Shown piece after piece: positions 53,387 to 61,319 of a stretch of DNA of 64,000 nucleotides. The notes under the pieces were generated by a model. The model saw only the letters and a list, made by a program, of their open reading frames with translations, did not search any database and was not told the origin of the DNA. Positions within the stretch are counted from its first letter, which is position 1. Every line of letters starts with the position of its first letter. The stretch comes from Janthinobacterium sp. SUN073. GTDB taxonomy: Bacteria; Pseudomonadota; Gammaproteobacteria; Burkholderiales; Burkholderiaceae_D. The position numbers and the translations under genes were made by a program. Location of the stretch: positions 6,744-70,743 of the forward strand of contig NZ_JAPUBT010000014.1 in NCBI RefSeq assembly GCF_030397665.1, read 5' to 3'.

Positions 53387-53704
53387 ATGACTGCTAACGA
53401 CATGATGGCTGAGATTCGCGACGCTAACCTGAGCTACCTGATGCTGGCCCAGCAAATGATTCGTGCGGACAAGGTAACGGCCATCTTCCGTTTGGGCATA
53501 GCCGCCGAAATCGCTGAATTGATCGAAGGCATGAGCAATGCGCAGATCCTGAAGCTCGCTGGCGGCAACATGATGCTGGCCCGCTTCCGCTTCGACGACA
53601 GCGCCATTCTGGGCATGTTGACGAACTACAATAAAGACCGCTCGCTGGCCCAGTCGCACGCGGCGATCCTCATGGCCGGACAGGGCGTCGAAGAAATCGC
53701 CTGA
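53387..53704 (+). CDS. flhD: Flagellar master regulator subunit FlhD
   Basis: 105 residues. The sequence DANLSYLMLAQQMIRADKVTAIFRLGI and the C-terminal half match FlhD of betaproteobacteria. With FlhC it forms the FlhD4C2 activator of class II flagellar genes. ATG 53387 is 6 bases after GAGGAG; the in-frame ATG at 53381 directly abuts that ribosome site and is unlikely. flhC follows after 60 bases. Confidence 0.94.
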   Translation: MTANDMMAEIRDANLSYLMLAQQMIRADKVTAIFRLGIAAEIAELIEGMSNAQILKLAGGNMMLARFRFDDSAILGMLTNYNKDRSLAQSHAAILMAGQGVEEIA

Positions 53705-53764
53705 TTCAGCAACCTTGTCAGGCAGTATCGGTAGTCAGTATCAGTCAGTCGCGGAGTACACAGC

Positions 53765-54328
53765 ATGGCCAAGAAAAGTGTCGTATCGGAAGCGCAAGAA
53801 ATCCAGCTGGCCATCGAGTTGATACAGCTGGGCGCGCGCCTGCAACTGCTGGAGACGGAAGTCTCGCTGTCGCGCGAACGCCTGCTGAATCTGTACAAGG
53901 AATTGAAGGGCGTCTCGCCGCCCAAGGGCATGCTGCCCTTTTCCACCGACTGGTTCCTCACCTGGCAGCCGAATATCCATTCCTCGCTGTTCATCAATAT
54001 CCACAAATTCCTCGTCGACCACGCCGGCGCCACCGGCATCGAAGCCGTGATGAAGGCGTATAAACTGTATCTGGAGCAGATGCCGCCCGAAGCGGGTGAA
54101 GAGCCGCTGCTGTCGCTGACGCGGGCCTGGACCCTGGTGCGCTTTTTCAGCAGCAAGATGCTGAATATGGCGCCCTGCGGCAAGTGCGGCGGCAAGTTTG
54201 TCGTCAACTGCCTCGACCTGAACGCAGATTATGTCTGCGGCCTGTGCCATATGCCTTCGCGTGCCGGCAAGACCAAGAAGGCGCGCGATGAAGCGGCCGC
54301 GGTCGCGTCGCCGCGTGTGACCGCCTGA
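53765..54328 (+). CDS. flhC: Flagellar master regulator subunit FlhC
   Basis: 187 residues. EIQLAIELIQLGARLQLLETEVSLSRERLLNLYKE and PPKGMLPFSTDWFLTW are FlhC hallmarks. The zinc site is intact, with two CxxC-type pairs (CGKCGGKF and CGLCHMP) plus a Cys in VNCLDLN. RBS GCGGAG lies 9 bases upstream. It forms the DNA-contacting half of the FlhDC activator. A terminator follows, so flhDC is its own transcription unit. Confidence 0.95.
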   Translation: MAKKSVVSEAQEIQLAIELIQLGARLQLLETEVSLSRERLLNLYKELKGVSPPKGMLPFSTDWFLTWQPNIHSSLFINIHKFLVDHAGATGIEAVMKAYKLYLEQMPPEAGEEPLLSLTRAWTLVRFFSSKMLNMAPCGKCGGKFVVNCLDLNADYVCGLCHMPSRAGKTKKARDEAAAVASPRVTA

Positions 54329-54350
54329 TACTGCCCCCGCATCGTTCAAG

Positions 54351-54385
54351 CCGGAGTCGGTCGCCAGACCGGACTCCGGTTTTTT
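54351..54385 (+). terminator. Terminator after flhC
   Basis: CCGGAGTC / GACTCCGG with an inner GGTC/GACC stem (one bulge) and a run of T. Confidence 0.9.
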
Positions 54386-54442
54386 CATGGTGCTTTCGCT
54401 TACACTGGCGTTTTCCTCCTTTGACTGTCTTTTGACTGCCTC

Positions 54443-55204
54443 ATGCTGCAACAAATCCTGCGCGCGCCCGCGCTCAAGGCCATCCTGATCCAGGTGCTGG
54501 CTTTTCCCTTGATGTTGCTATTGGTGTATGGCCTGGCGCGCGCAGGCGTGGCCATGTCGTTGTCCGTCGTGGCCTTGCTGCAGGGTGTGCTGGCGGCGCT
54601 CATCACGTGGCGTGCGGGTCTGGCGCGCTGGTGGTGCGCCATCGGCCTGCTGTTCGCGCCCGCGCTGCTGGCGGCCAGCCTGCTGCACTGGCCCCCGGTC
54701 GTGTTCCTGGCTGCCTTTGTTTTCCTGTTGAGCCTGTATTGGTCCACGTTTCGCACGCAAGTGCCGTTTTACCCGTCGGGGCCGAAGGTCTGGCGGGCGG
54801 TGGCCGAGCTGATCGCGGACCGTCCCGGCGTGCGCCTGATCGATATCGGCAGCGGCCTGGGCGGCTTGGTGCTGGACCTGGCGCGGCGGCGTCCCGATGG
54901 GCAGTTTTCCGGCATCGAACTGGCGCCGCTGCCGTGGCTGGCAAGCCGTCTGCGCGCACGGCTGTCGGGGAGTCGCGCGCGCTTTCTGCGCGGCGACTAC
55001 GAAGCACTCGATTTCAGCCGTTACGATGCGGTCTTTGCCTACCTGTCGCCGGCGGCGATGGCGGCCCTGTGGCGCAAGGCGGAAAGGGAAATGTTGCCCG
55101 GTAGCATGCTTCTTAGTTACGAATTCCAGATTGCCGCACGCGAACCCGATAAGACCATCGCCGCCACAGAGGGTGGCCCTTTACTTTACATATGGTGCTT
55201 TTAA
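54443..55204 (+). CDS. Membrane-anchored class I SAM methyltransferase-like protein
   Basis: 253 residues. The first ~100 residues contain three or four hydrophobic helices (AILIQVLAFPLMLLLVYGLA, LSVVALLQGVLAALITW, WCAIGLLFAPALLAASLL, VVFLAAFVFLLSLYW). The rest is a Rossmann methyltransferase core with motif I LIDIGSGLGGLVLDLA, an acidic residue after strand 2 (FSGIELAPLPWLASRLRARL) and motif IV region YDAVFAYLSPAAM. The substrate is unknown. It lies between flhC and motA with its own upstream terminator, and need not be a motility gene. Confidence 0.78.
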   Translation: MLQQILRAPALKAILIQVLAFPLMLLLVYGLARAGVAMSLSVVALLQGVLAALITWRAGLARWWCAIGLLFAPALLAASLLHWPPVVFLAAFVFLLSLYWSTFRTQVPFYPSGPKVWRAVAELIADRPGVRLIDIGSGLGGLVLDLARRRPDGQFSGIELAPLPWLASRLRARLSGSRARFLRGDYEALDFSRYDAVFAYLSPAAMAALWRKAEREMLPGSMLLSYEFQIAAREPDKTIAATEGGPLLYIWCF

Positions 55205-55283
55205 GCAATTGTCTGCGTTATTTGCTTGCCCGTAGGGCAATCTCACGTTATTGTAGTTCCACACGGCATTTTCTCGGAATCGC

Positions 55284-55306
55284 ATTGAAAAGCAGCACAT
55301 TTCAAT
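55284..55306. promoter_or_regulatory. Inverted repeat upstream of motA
   Basis: ATTGAAA-N9-TTTCAAT, perfect 7-bp arms, 119 bases before the motA start. A candidate activator site, possibly FlhDC, although it does not obviously match the enterobacterial FlhDC consensus. The 220-base gap otherwise shows a T8 tract and a GGCGGC/GCCGCC hairpin. Confidence 0.45.
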
Positions 55307-55424
55307 TGACTTCCGGTTGCTTTTTTTTGCCGCTGTTTTCGTCGGCGGCGCAGCCGCCAGAAGGCAGGAACAGGTTTGAACATGCCGGGCACACAGCCCC
55401 GGCCATTATTGGGAGTCAGGGCAC

Positions 55425-56285
55425 TTGTTAGTCATAATCGGATACATCATCGTCTGCGCCTCGGTCTTTGGCGGCTTCGCGCTGGCCGGCGGCCATCTGG
55501 CGGCGCTGTTCCAGCCGCTGGAGTTGCTGATGATCGGCGGTGCCGCCCTGGGCGCCTTTCTTGTTGGTAACAATAACAAGGCGATCAAGGCGACGATCGC
55601 CGCCTTGCCCAGCCTGTTCAAGGGCTCGCGTTATACCAAAGAGCTGTACATGGAACTGATGTCGCTGCTGTTCGAAGTGCTCAGCAAGGTGCGCAAGGAA
55701 GGCTTGATGTCGATCGAAGGCGATATCGACAAGCCCGAAGAGAGCCCCCTGTTTTCCAAGTATCCGGCCGTGCTGGCTGATCACCACATCGTCGAATTCA
55801 TGACCGATTACCTGCGCCTGATGGTATCGGGCAATATGGATGCCTTCCAGATCGAAAACCTGATGGACAACGAAATCGAAACGCACCATCACGAAGGCGC
55901 CGTGCCGGCCCACGTGATTGCCAAGGTGGGCGACGGCTTGCCCGCGTTCGGTATCGTCGCCGCCGTGATGGGTGTGGTGCACACGATGGAATCGGTGGGC
56001 ATACCGCCGGCCGAGCTTGGCATGCTGATCGCGCACGCGCTGGTCGGCACCTTCCTCGGCATCTTGCTGGCGTATGGCTTCGTCGGCCCGCTGGCCAGCC
56101 TGCTGGAGCAGAAGCTGGAAGAGTCGAGCAAGATGTTCCAGTGCGTGAAAGTAACCTTGCTGGCCAGCCTGAACGGGTATGCGCCGGCGCTGGCCGTGGA
56201 GTTCGGCCGCAAGGTCCTGTTCTCGACCGAGCGTCCGACGTTCAACGAGCTGGAAGACCACATCAAGAAATCGAAAACGAAGTAA
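55425..56285 (+). CDS. motA: Flagellar motor stator protein MotA
   Basis: 286 residues with four membrane helices. The N-terminal MLVIIGYIIVCASVFGGFALAGG, the cytoplasmic loop carrying the charged rotor-interacting residues, and the pore helices (GIVAAVMGVVHTMESVG with its conserved Pro next in IPPAELG; LVGTFLGILLAYGFVGPLA) are typical. The start is TTG 55425, with GGGAG and AGGG upstream. Forms the H+ channel with MotB, 58 bases downstream. Confidence 0.96.
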   Translation: MLVIIGYIIVCASVFGGFALAGGHLAALFQPLELLMIGGAALGAFLVGNNNKAIKATIAALPSLFKGSRYTKELYMELMSLLFEVLSKVRKEGLMSIEGDIDKPEESPLFSKYPAVLADHHIVEFMTDYLRLMVSGNMDAFQIENLMDNEIETHHHEGAVPAHVIAKVGDGLPAFGIVAAVMGVVHTMESVGIPPAELGMLIAHALVGTFLGILLAYGFVGPLASLLEQKLEESSKMFQCVKVTLLASLNGYAPALAVEFGRKVLFSTERPTFNELEDHIKKSKTK

Positions 56286-56343
56286 GCAGTGAACAGACGC
56301 CTGGACACCATGATTCATTTGCAGCACACGGAAGGGGGACGCC

Positions 56344-57321
56344 ATGGCCGATGAAGGCATGCGCCCGATTATCGTCAAGCGTATCAAGAAGACGGCTGGC
56401 GGCCACCATGGCGGGGCGTGGAAAATCGCCTACGCCGACTTTGTCACGGCCATGATGGCCTTCTTCCTGCTGATGTGGCTGTTGGGTTCCACCTCGAAGG
56501 GCGACTTGAACGGCATTTCCGAATTCTTCAAGACACCGCTGAAAGTGGCGATGGCGGGCGGTTCCGGCAGCGGCGAGAGCAATTCCGTGATCCAGGGCGG
56601 CGGCCAGGATCTGTCACGCCAGGATGGACAAGTGCGCAAGGCGCAGGAAGAGCAGCAGCGCAAGTCGTTCGACCTCAATTCCGCCAAGGCCGCGCTTGAA
56701 CGCGAGGAAGGCAAGCGCCTGCAGGCGCTCAAGGCGCGCATCGAGGCGACTATCGATGCCAATCCCCTGCTGAAAAAATACAAGAACCAGTTGCTGCTCG
56801 ATATCACCAGCGAAGGCTTGCGCATCCAGATCGTCGACGAGCAGAATCGCCCGATGTTTGCGCTCGCCAATGCGAATCTGCAACCCTATACCAAGGAAAT
56901 TCTGCACGCCATCGGCTTCGTGCTCAATGAAGTGCCGAACCGCATCGGCCTGTCCGGGCACACGGATTCGACGCCCTACATGAGCGATGCCGGCTACAGC
57001 AACTGGGAATTGTCGGCTGACCGCGCGAATGCGTCGCGGCGCGAACTGGTGATTGGCGGCATGAAGGAAGAAAAAGTATTGCGCGTGGTGGGACTGGGCT
57101 CGGCCGCCCACCTGGACAAGCTCGATCCCTTCAATCCGATCAACCGGCGCATCAGCATCATCGTCATGAACAAACGCACGGAAGAAAATGTGTTGCGCGA
57201 TGGGGCGGCGATCGAGCTGCCGGTGAGCGATGCCGCTTCCGCCGCTGTCGCTTCGGGGCTGGTGGCCGGTGCGCCGCCCGCGGTGGCGCCAGTTCCCGGC
57301 CCGGCAGCGGCGAAAAAATAA
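56344..57321 (+). CDS. motB: Flagellar motor stator protein MotB
   Basis: 325 residues. One N-terminal membrane helix with the proton-carrying Asp32 (KIAYADFVTAMMAFFLLMWLL), a plug/linker region and a C-terminal OmpA-like peptidoglycan-binding domain (IGLSGHTDSTPY, NWELSADRANASRRELV, NRRISIIVMNKR). The tail is Ala/Pro-rich. A strong GGGGGA ribosome site precedes ATG 56344. It anchors the stator to the cell wall. Confidence 0.96.
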   Translation: MADEGMRPIIVKRIKKTAGGHHGGAWKIAYADFVTAMMAFFLLMWLLGSTSKGDLNGISEFFKTPLKVAMAGGSGSGESNSVIQGGGQDLSRQDGQVRKAQEEQQRKSFDLNSAKAALEREEGKRLQALKARIEATIDANPLLKKYKNQLLLDITSEGLRIQIVDEQNRPMFALANANLQPYTKEILHAIGFVLNEVPNRIGLSGHTDSTPYMSDAGYSNWELSADRANASRRELVIGGMKEEKVLRVVGLGSAAHLDKLDPFNPINRRISIIVMNKRTEENVLRDGAAIELPVSDAASAAVASGLVAGAPPAVAPVPGPAAAKK

Positions 57322-57367
57322 CACGCAAGGCTGTCAACGCGTGGTGTACTGAAACAATGAGACCTTT

Positions 57368-57916
57368 ATGACAAGAAAGAAAATACTTGGCTCGCATGTA
57401 AAACGCCTGCTGTCTGGCGTGTCGGACCATGGCCGCAAGCACTTGACGGAGGTGGAAACCGACCTGGTGCAGACCGGCATCTTGCTGGAAGAGGCGATCG
57501 AGAAGCTATCCTTCAATTTCATGGCGATACACGCAGCCGTCGCTGCGCAGCAAGATACCATCGCCATGCTGCTCGCAGGCGGCGTGCCGGCCGAGCAGCA
57601 GCGGGAAAAACTGCTGGCGCTGCAGGACGAAGTGGGCGGCTACGTGAATGCCGCCATCACCAGCATGCAGTTTCAGGACATGACCAGCCAGCTGATCGAG
57701 CGTACCCTGAAGCGCGTGACGGGCTTGCGCGAGTTCCTCGGTACCTTGGGCTCGCATGGCGCGGAGATGTTGCCGGAGAGCGACAATGAAGAAATTGTCG
57801 CCTTGCTGGGGCGGGTCAGCATGGCGCTGGCGATTCAAAGCCTGGAGTTGCGCAGCGTGCTGCGCAAGGCTGTCAGTCAACAGCATTTGGAAAGTGGCGA
57901 CATCGAGCTGTTCTAG
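57368..57916 (+). CDS. CheZ-like helical protein, putative CheY phosphatase
   Basis: 182 residues, almost all helical. The central SMQFQDMTSQLIERTLKRV contains FQDxTxQ (Asp104, Gln108), which matches the E. coli CheZ active segment FQDLTGQ, where Asp143 and Gln147 act on phospho-CheY. The C-terminus is short, acidic and ends in Phe (ESGDIELF), reminiscent of the CheZ C-terminal CheY-binding tail. It lies 46 bases after motB and 83 bases before cheY. Overall similarity to CheZ cannot be measured by eye; it could instead be a general CheZ/CheC-like or methyl-accepting-related helical protein. Confidence 0.65.
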   Translation: MTRKKILGSHVKRLLSGVSDHGRKHLTEVETDLVQTGILLEEAIEKLSFNFMAIHAAVAAQQDTIAMLLAGGVPAEQQREKLLALQDEVGGYVNAAITSMQFQDMTSQLIERTLKRVTGLREFLGTLGSHGAEMLPESDNEEIVALLGRVSMALAIQSLELRSVLRKAVSQQHLESGDIELF

Positions 57917-57999
57917 CATGCCAGTGTGGAACGCTTGCGGTTGCATGGATTGATTAATCAAATACTCGGGCAGGATGCCCGGAATAAGTGGGAGCAAAG

Positions 58000-58365
58000 A
58001 TGGCCAAAACGATACTTGCAGTGGACGATTCCAGCTCATTGCGCCAGATGGTGGCGTTCAGCCTGAAAGCCGCCGGTTACCAGGTGGTGGAGGCCGTCGA
58101 TGGCCAGGATGGACTGGAAAAAGCCAAGCTGCAAACCGTGGACCTGGTATTGACGGACCAGAACATGCCGCGCATGGATGGCCTGGAGCTGATCAAGCTG
58201 CTGCGCGAACTGCCGACCTACCAGAAGGTGCCGATTTTGATGCTGACGACGGAGTCGTCGGACGAAATGAAGTCGAAAGGACGTGCCGCCGGCGCCAATG
58301 GCTGGCTGGTCAAGCCCTTCGATCCGCAACGCCTGATTGAAGTGGTCAAGAAGGTGATCGGCTGA
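58000..58365 (+). CDS. cheY: Chemotaxis response regulator CheY
   Basis: 121 residues, single receiver domain. The acidic pair is in LAVDDSSSLR, the phospho-Asp in LVLTDQNMPRMDGLEL, the switch Thr in ILMLTTESS and the Lys in GWLVKPFDP. ATG 58000 follows GTGGGAGC. Located directly before cheA, so it is the motor-directed CheY of this cluster. In E. coli the position after the Thr and before Lys carries Trp in NGWLVKP, as here NGWLVKP. Confidence 0.95.
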   Translation: MAKTILAVDDSSSLRQMVAFSLKAAGYQVVEAVDGQDGLEKAKLQTVDLVLTDQNMPRMDGLELIKLLRELPTYQKVPILMLTTESSDEMKSKGRAAGANGWLVKPFDPQRLIEVVKKVIG

Positions 58366-58408
58366 TGCCAGCCGCGCAGCGCAACGATGCAAATGACGGA
58401 GTCACCCT

Positions 58409-60601
58409 ATGACCATCGATATTAGCCAGTTTTTCCAGGTCTTTTTCGATGAGGCCGAAGAACTGCTGGCTGAAAAAGAACGGCTGCTGCTGGCCGTCGA
58501 TATTGCGGCGCCCGACGCCGAAGACCTGAATGCCATTTTTCGCACCGCCCATTCGATCAAGGGCGGCGCATCGACGTTCGGCCTCTCCGACATGAGCGAG
58601 GTGACGCACATCCTCGAGTCGCTGCTCGACCGCATCCGTCAGGGCCAGATGGCCCTGACGGCGGAACATGTCGACGCCTTTTTGGCCGCCAAGGACATCC
58701 TCAAGATGCAGCTTGACGGTCATCGTCTGGGCAGTGCCGTCGACCAGGATGCCGTGGCCAATGTGCGCATGATGCTGCAGTCGTTCTCGCAGGACGTGCC
58801 CGTGGCCGCGCTTACGCCCGTCGCGCCAGCGTTCCATACGGCGGAAAAAGAAGCCGTCAGCCACGCCGGTGGCCAGCGCTACCGCCTGGAACTGCCGAAA
58901 ATGGAAGAGCGCGAAGTCGAGGCGCTGGCGGCCGAACTGGGCTTGCTGGGCGACGTCGCCGTCTCCACCCTGGCCGACGCGCGCAAGGTGCTGGAAGTGA
59001 CGACGCATGAAAGCCTGGACGATATCCTGGCCATCTGCTCGTTCGTGCTCAATCCCGACGACATGGTCATTACGCAGGCGCCGCCACTGGCGCCAGGCGA
59101 AGCTGAAGCGGCCCGCGCGGCGCAGGAAAAAGCCCAAGGCTACGGCTTCTTCGACCCGCTGCCAGGCGCGCCTGGCGTGGCGGATCCCGGCTATGGCTTC
59201 TTCCAGCCGATCGAAGACATCCGCGCCGCCGCTGGCGTGCAGAGCGACGCCGAACAGGGTTATGGTTTCTTCCAGCCCCTAGAGCAGATTCGCGCCGACG
59301 CGGCCAAGGCGGGTAACACCAGCGCTGCCGCCGTGCCGGCCGTGGCGAGCGCCGCGACCGAGGTGGAGCAGGAAAAGAAACCGGCCAAGAAAGAGGGCGA
59401 GAAGGCCGGTACCGAATCGTCGTCGATCCGCGTCTCGATTGAAAAAGTCGATCAGCTGATCAACCTGGTGGGCGAGCTGGTGATCACGCAGGCGATGATC
59501 GAGCAGCGCGCCAGTGCGCTCGACCCGATGCTGCACGAGAAACTGCTCGACAGCGTCAGCCACCTGACGCGCAACACGCGCGACTTGCAGGAAGCGGTGA
59601 TGTCGATCCGCATGATGCCGATGGATTTCGTCTTTTCGCGCTTCCCGCGCATGGTGCGCGACCTGGCGACCAAGTTGGGCAAGAAGGTCGACTTCATCAC
59701 CAATGGCGCCGCCACGGAACTGGACAAGGGGCTCATCGAGCGCATCGTCGATCCGCTGACGCACCTGGTGCGCAACAGTATCGACCACGGCGTGGAAATG
59801 CCGGCCGCCCGCGTGGCCGCCGGCAAGACCGAGGCCGGCCGTTTGTTCCTCTCGGCCAGCCACCAGGGTGGCAACATCATCATCGAAGTATCCGATGATG
59901 GCGCAGGATTGAACCGCGAGCGCATTCTGGCCAAGGCGCAGCAGCAGGGACTGGACGTGTCCGAGACGATGAGCGACGCCGACGTGTGGCAGCTGATCTT
60001 CGCGCCCGGCTTTTCCACCGCCGAGGCGGTCACCGACGTGTCGGGCCGCGGCGTGGGCATGGATGTCGTCAAGCGCAATATCAGCGCCATGGGCGGCGTC
60101 GTCGACATCCGTTCGGCCAAGGGTTTCGGCACGACGATTTCGATCTCGCTGCCGCTGACCCTGGCCATCCTGGACGGCATGTCGATCCGCGTCGGCGACG
60201 AAGTGTATATTTTACCGCTGGGCTTTGTCATCGAATCGCTGCAGCCAGCCGTTGAGGATATCAAGGACATCAGTGGCAAGGGGCAGGTGGTGAAAGTGCG
60301 CGGCGAATACCTGCCGCTGATTCCGCTGTACCAGATGTTCGACATCGCGCCGCGCTTTACCAGTCCCTCGGAAGGCATCTGCGTGATCCTCGAGACGGAA
60401 GGGCGCAAGGCGGCCCTGTTTGTCGACGACCTGGTGGGGCAGCAGCAGGTCGTGGTGAAAAACCTCGAATCGAATTACCGCAAGGTAGTGGGTATTTCTG
60501 GCGCCACCATCCTGGGCGATGGCGGTGTGTCGCTGATTCTCGATGTCGCCGCCCTGATCCGTTCCTCTCGCCAGCTGGCCGACGAGTCCATTTTTTCGTA
60601 A
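58409..60601 (+). CDS. cheA: Chemotaxis sensor histidine kinase CheA
   Basis: 730 residues. HPt domain with phospho-His48 (FRTAHSIKGGASTFG), a P2-like domain (about 157-222, RYRLELPKMEEREVEALAAELG), a linker with three GYGFF(D/Q)P repeats at residues 244, 261 and 284, a Lys/Glu-rich stretch, the dimerisation helix pair (IEKVDQLINLVGELVITQAM), the GHKL ATPase (NSIDHGVE, EVSDDGAGL, SGRGVGMDVVK, GFGTTISISLPLTLAI) and a CheW-like regulatory domain. All kinase motifs are intact. It phosphorylates CheY and probably a CheB further downstream. Confidence 0.96.
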   Translation: MTIDISQFFQVFFDEAEELLAEKERLLLAVDIAAPDAEDLNAIFRTAHSIKGGASTFGLSDMSEVTHILESLLDRIRQGQMALTAEHVDAFLAAKDILKMQLDGHRLGSAVDQDAVANVRMMLQSFSQDVPVAALTPVAPAFHTAEKEAVSHAGGQRYRLELPKMEEREVEALAAELGLLGDVAVSTLADARKVLEVTTHESLDDILAICSFVLNPDDMVITQAPPLAPGEAEAARAAQEKAQGYGFFDPLPGAPGVADPGYGFFQPIEDIRAAAGVQSDAEQGYGFFQPLEQIRADAAKAGNTSAAAVPAVASAATEVEQEKKPAKKEGEKAGTESSSIRVSIEKVDQLINLVGELVITQAMIEQRASALDPMLHEKLLDSVSHLTRNTRDLQEAVMSIRMMPMDFVFSRFPRMVRDLATKLGKKVDFITNGAATELDKGLIERIVDPLTHLVRNSIDHGVEMPAARVAAGKTEAGRLFLSASHQGGNIIIEVSDDGAGLNRERILAKAQQQGLDVSETMSDADVWQLIFAPGFSTAEAVTDVSGRGVGMDVVKRNISAMGGVVDIRSAKGFGTTISISLPLTLAILDGMSIRVGDEVYILPLGFVIESLQPAVEDIKDISGKGQVVKVRGEYLPLIPLYQMFDIAPRFTSPSEGICVILETEGRKAALFVDDLVGQQQVVVKNLESNYRKVVGISGATILGDGGVSLILDVAALIRSSRQLADESIFS

Positions 60602-60632
60602 TACCGATAGATAAAAGATAGGAAAACGCACC

Positions 60633-61139
60633 ATGTCAGATACTCAACAAACATCCGGAAGCAATACGGGCGACGGCAAGGACATCGCCGGACGTGAATT
60701 CCTGGCCTTCACCCTGGGCTCCGAAGAGTACGGCATCGATATCCTGAAGGTCCAGGAAATCCGTGGTTACGAAGCGGTCACCCGCATCGCCAACGCGCCT
60801 GAATTCATCAAGGGCGTGATCAACCTGCGCGGCATCATCATTCCCGTGGTCGACATGCGCATCAAGTTCAACCTGGGTACGCCCGTGTACGACCAGTTCA
60901 CGGTGGTGATCATCCTGAACATCGGCGGTCGCATCGTCGGCATGGTGGTCGACAGCGTCTCCGACGTCACCACCCTGACGCCGGAGCAGGTGAAACCGGC
61001 GCCGGAAATGGGCACCGCCTTCTCGACCGACTACATGATCGGCCTGGGCACCATCGACGAGCGCATGCTGATCCTGGTCGATATCGACAAGCTGATGTCG
61101 AGCAGCGAGATGGGCCTGATCGACAAGCTGGCGGCGTAA
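60633..61139 (+). CDS. cheW: Chemotaxis adaptor CheW
   Basis: 168 residues. [43 protein letters not shown] and [14 protein letters not shown] are standard CheW. It couples receptors to CheA. AGGA precedes ATG 60633. An 8-bp dyad ACGGCGCC/GGCGCCGT (61268-61275, 61289-61296) lies in the 180-base gap before the receptor, without a T-run. Confidence 0.96.
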   Translation: MSDTQQTSGSNTGDGKDIAGREFLAFTLGSEEYGIDILKVQEIRGYEAVTRIANAPEFIKGVINLRGIIIPVVDMRIKFNLGTPVYDQFTVVIILNIGGRIVGMVVDSVSDVTTLTPEQVKPAPEMGTAFSTDYMIGLGTIDERMLILVDIDKLMSSSEMGLIDKLAA

Positions 61140-61319
61140 GCGGCAGCAAGGCGGCGCCCGGTGCGCCGCCGTTTGACCACGCAAAGAATCACTACAGATA
61201 TGCATGTACCGGCACAACAAGAGGTGTGCCGGCAGGCTGCAAGGTCCGTCAGAGACCAGGCCACAACACGGCGCCGTCCGGTTGAACGGGCGCCGTTCAC
61301 ATAAATATTGGAGACTGTA

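Noticed and set aside
61268-61296. Hairpin after cheW as a terminator
   Set aside because: 8-bp stem with a 13-nt loop and no T-tract; the che genes are probably read through.
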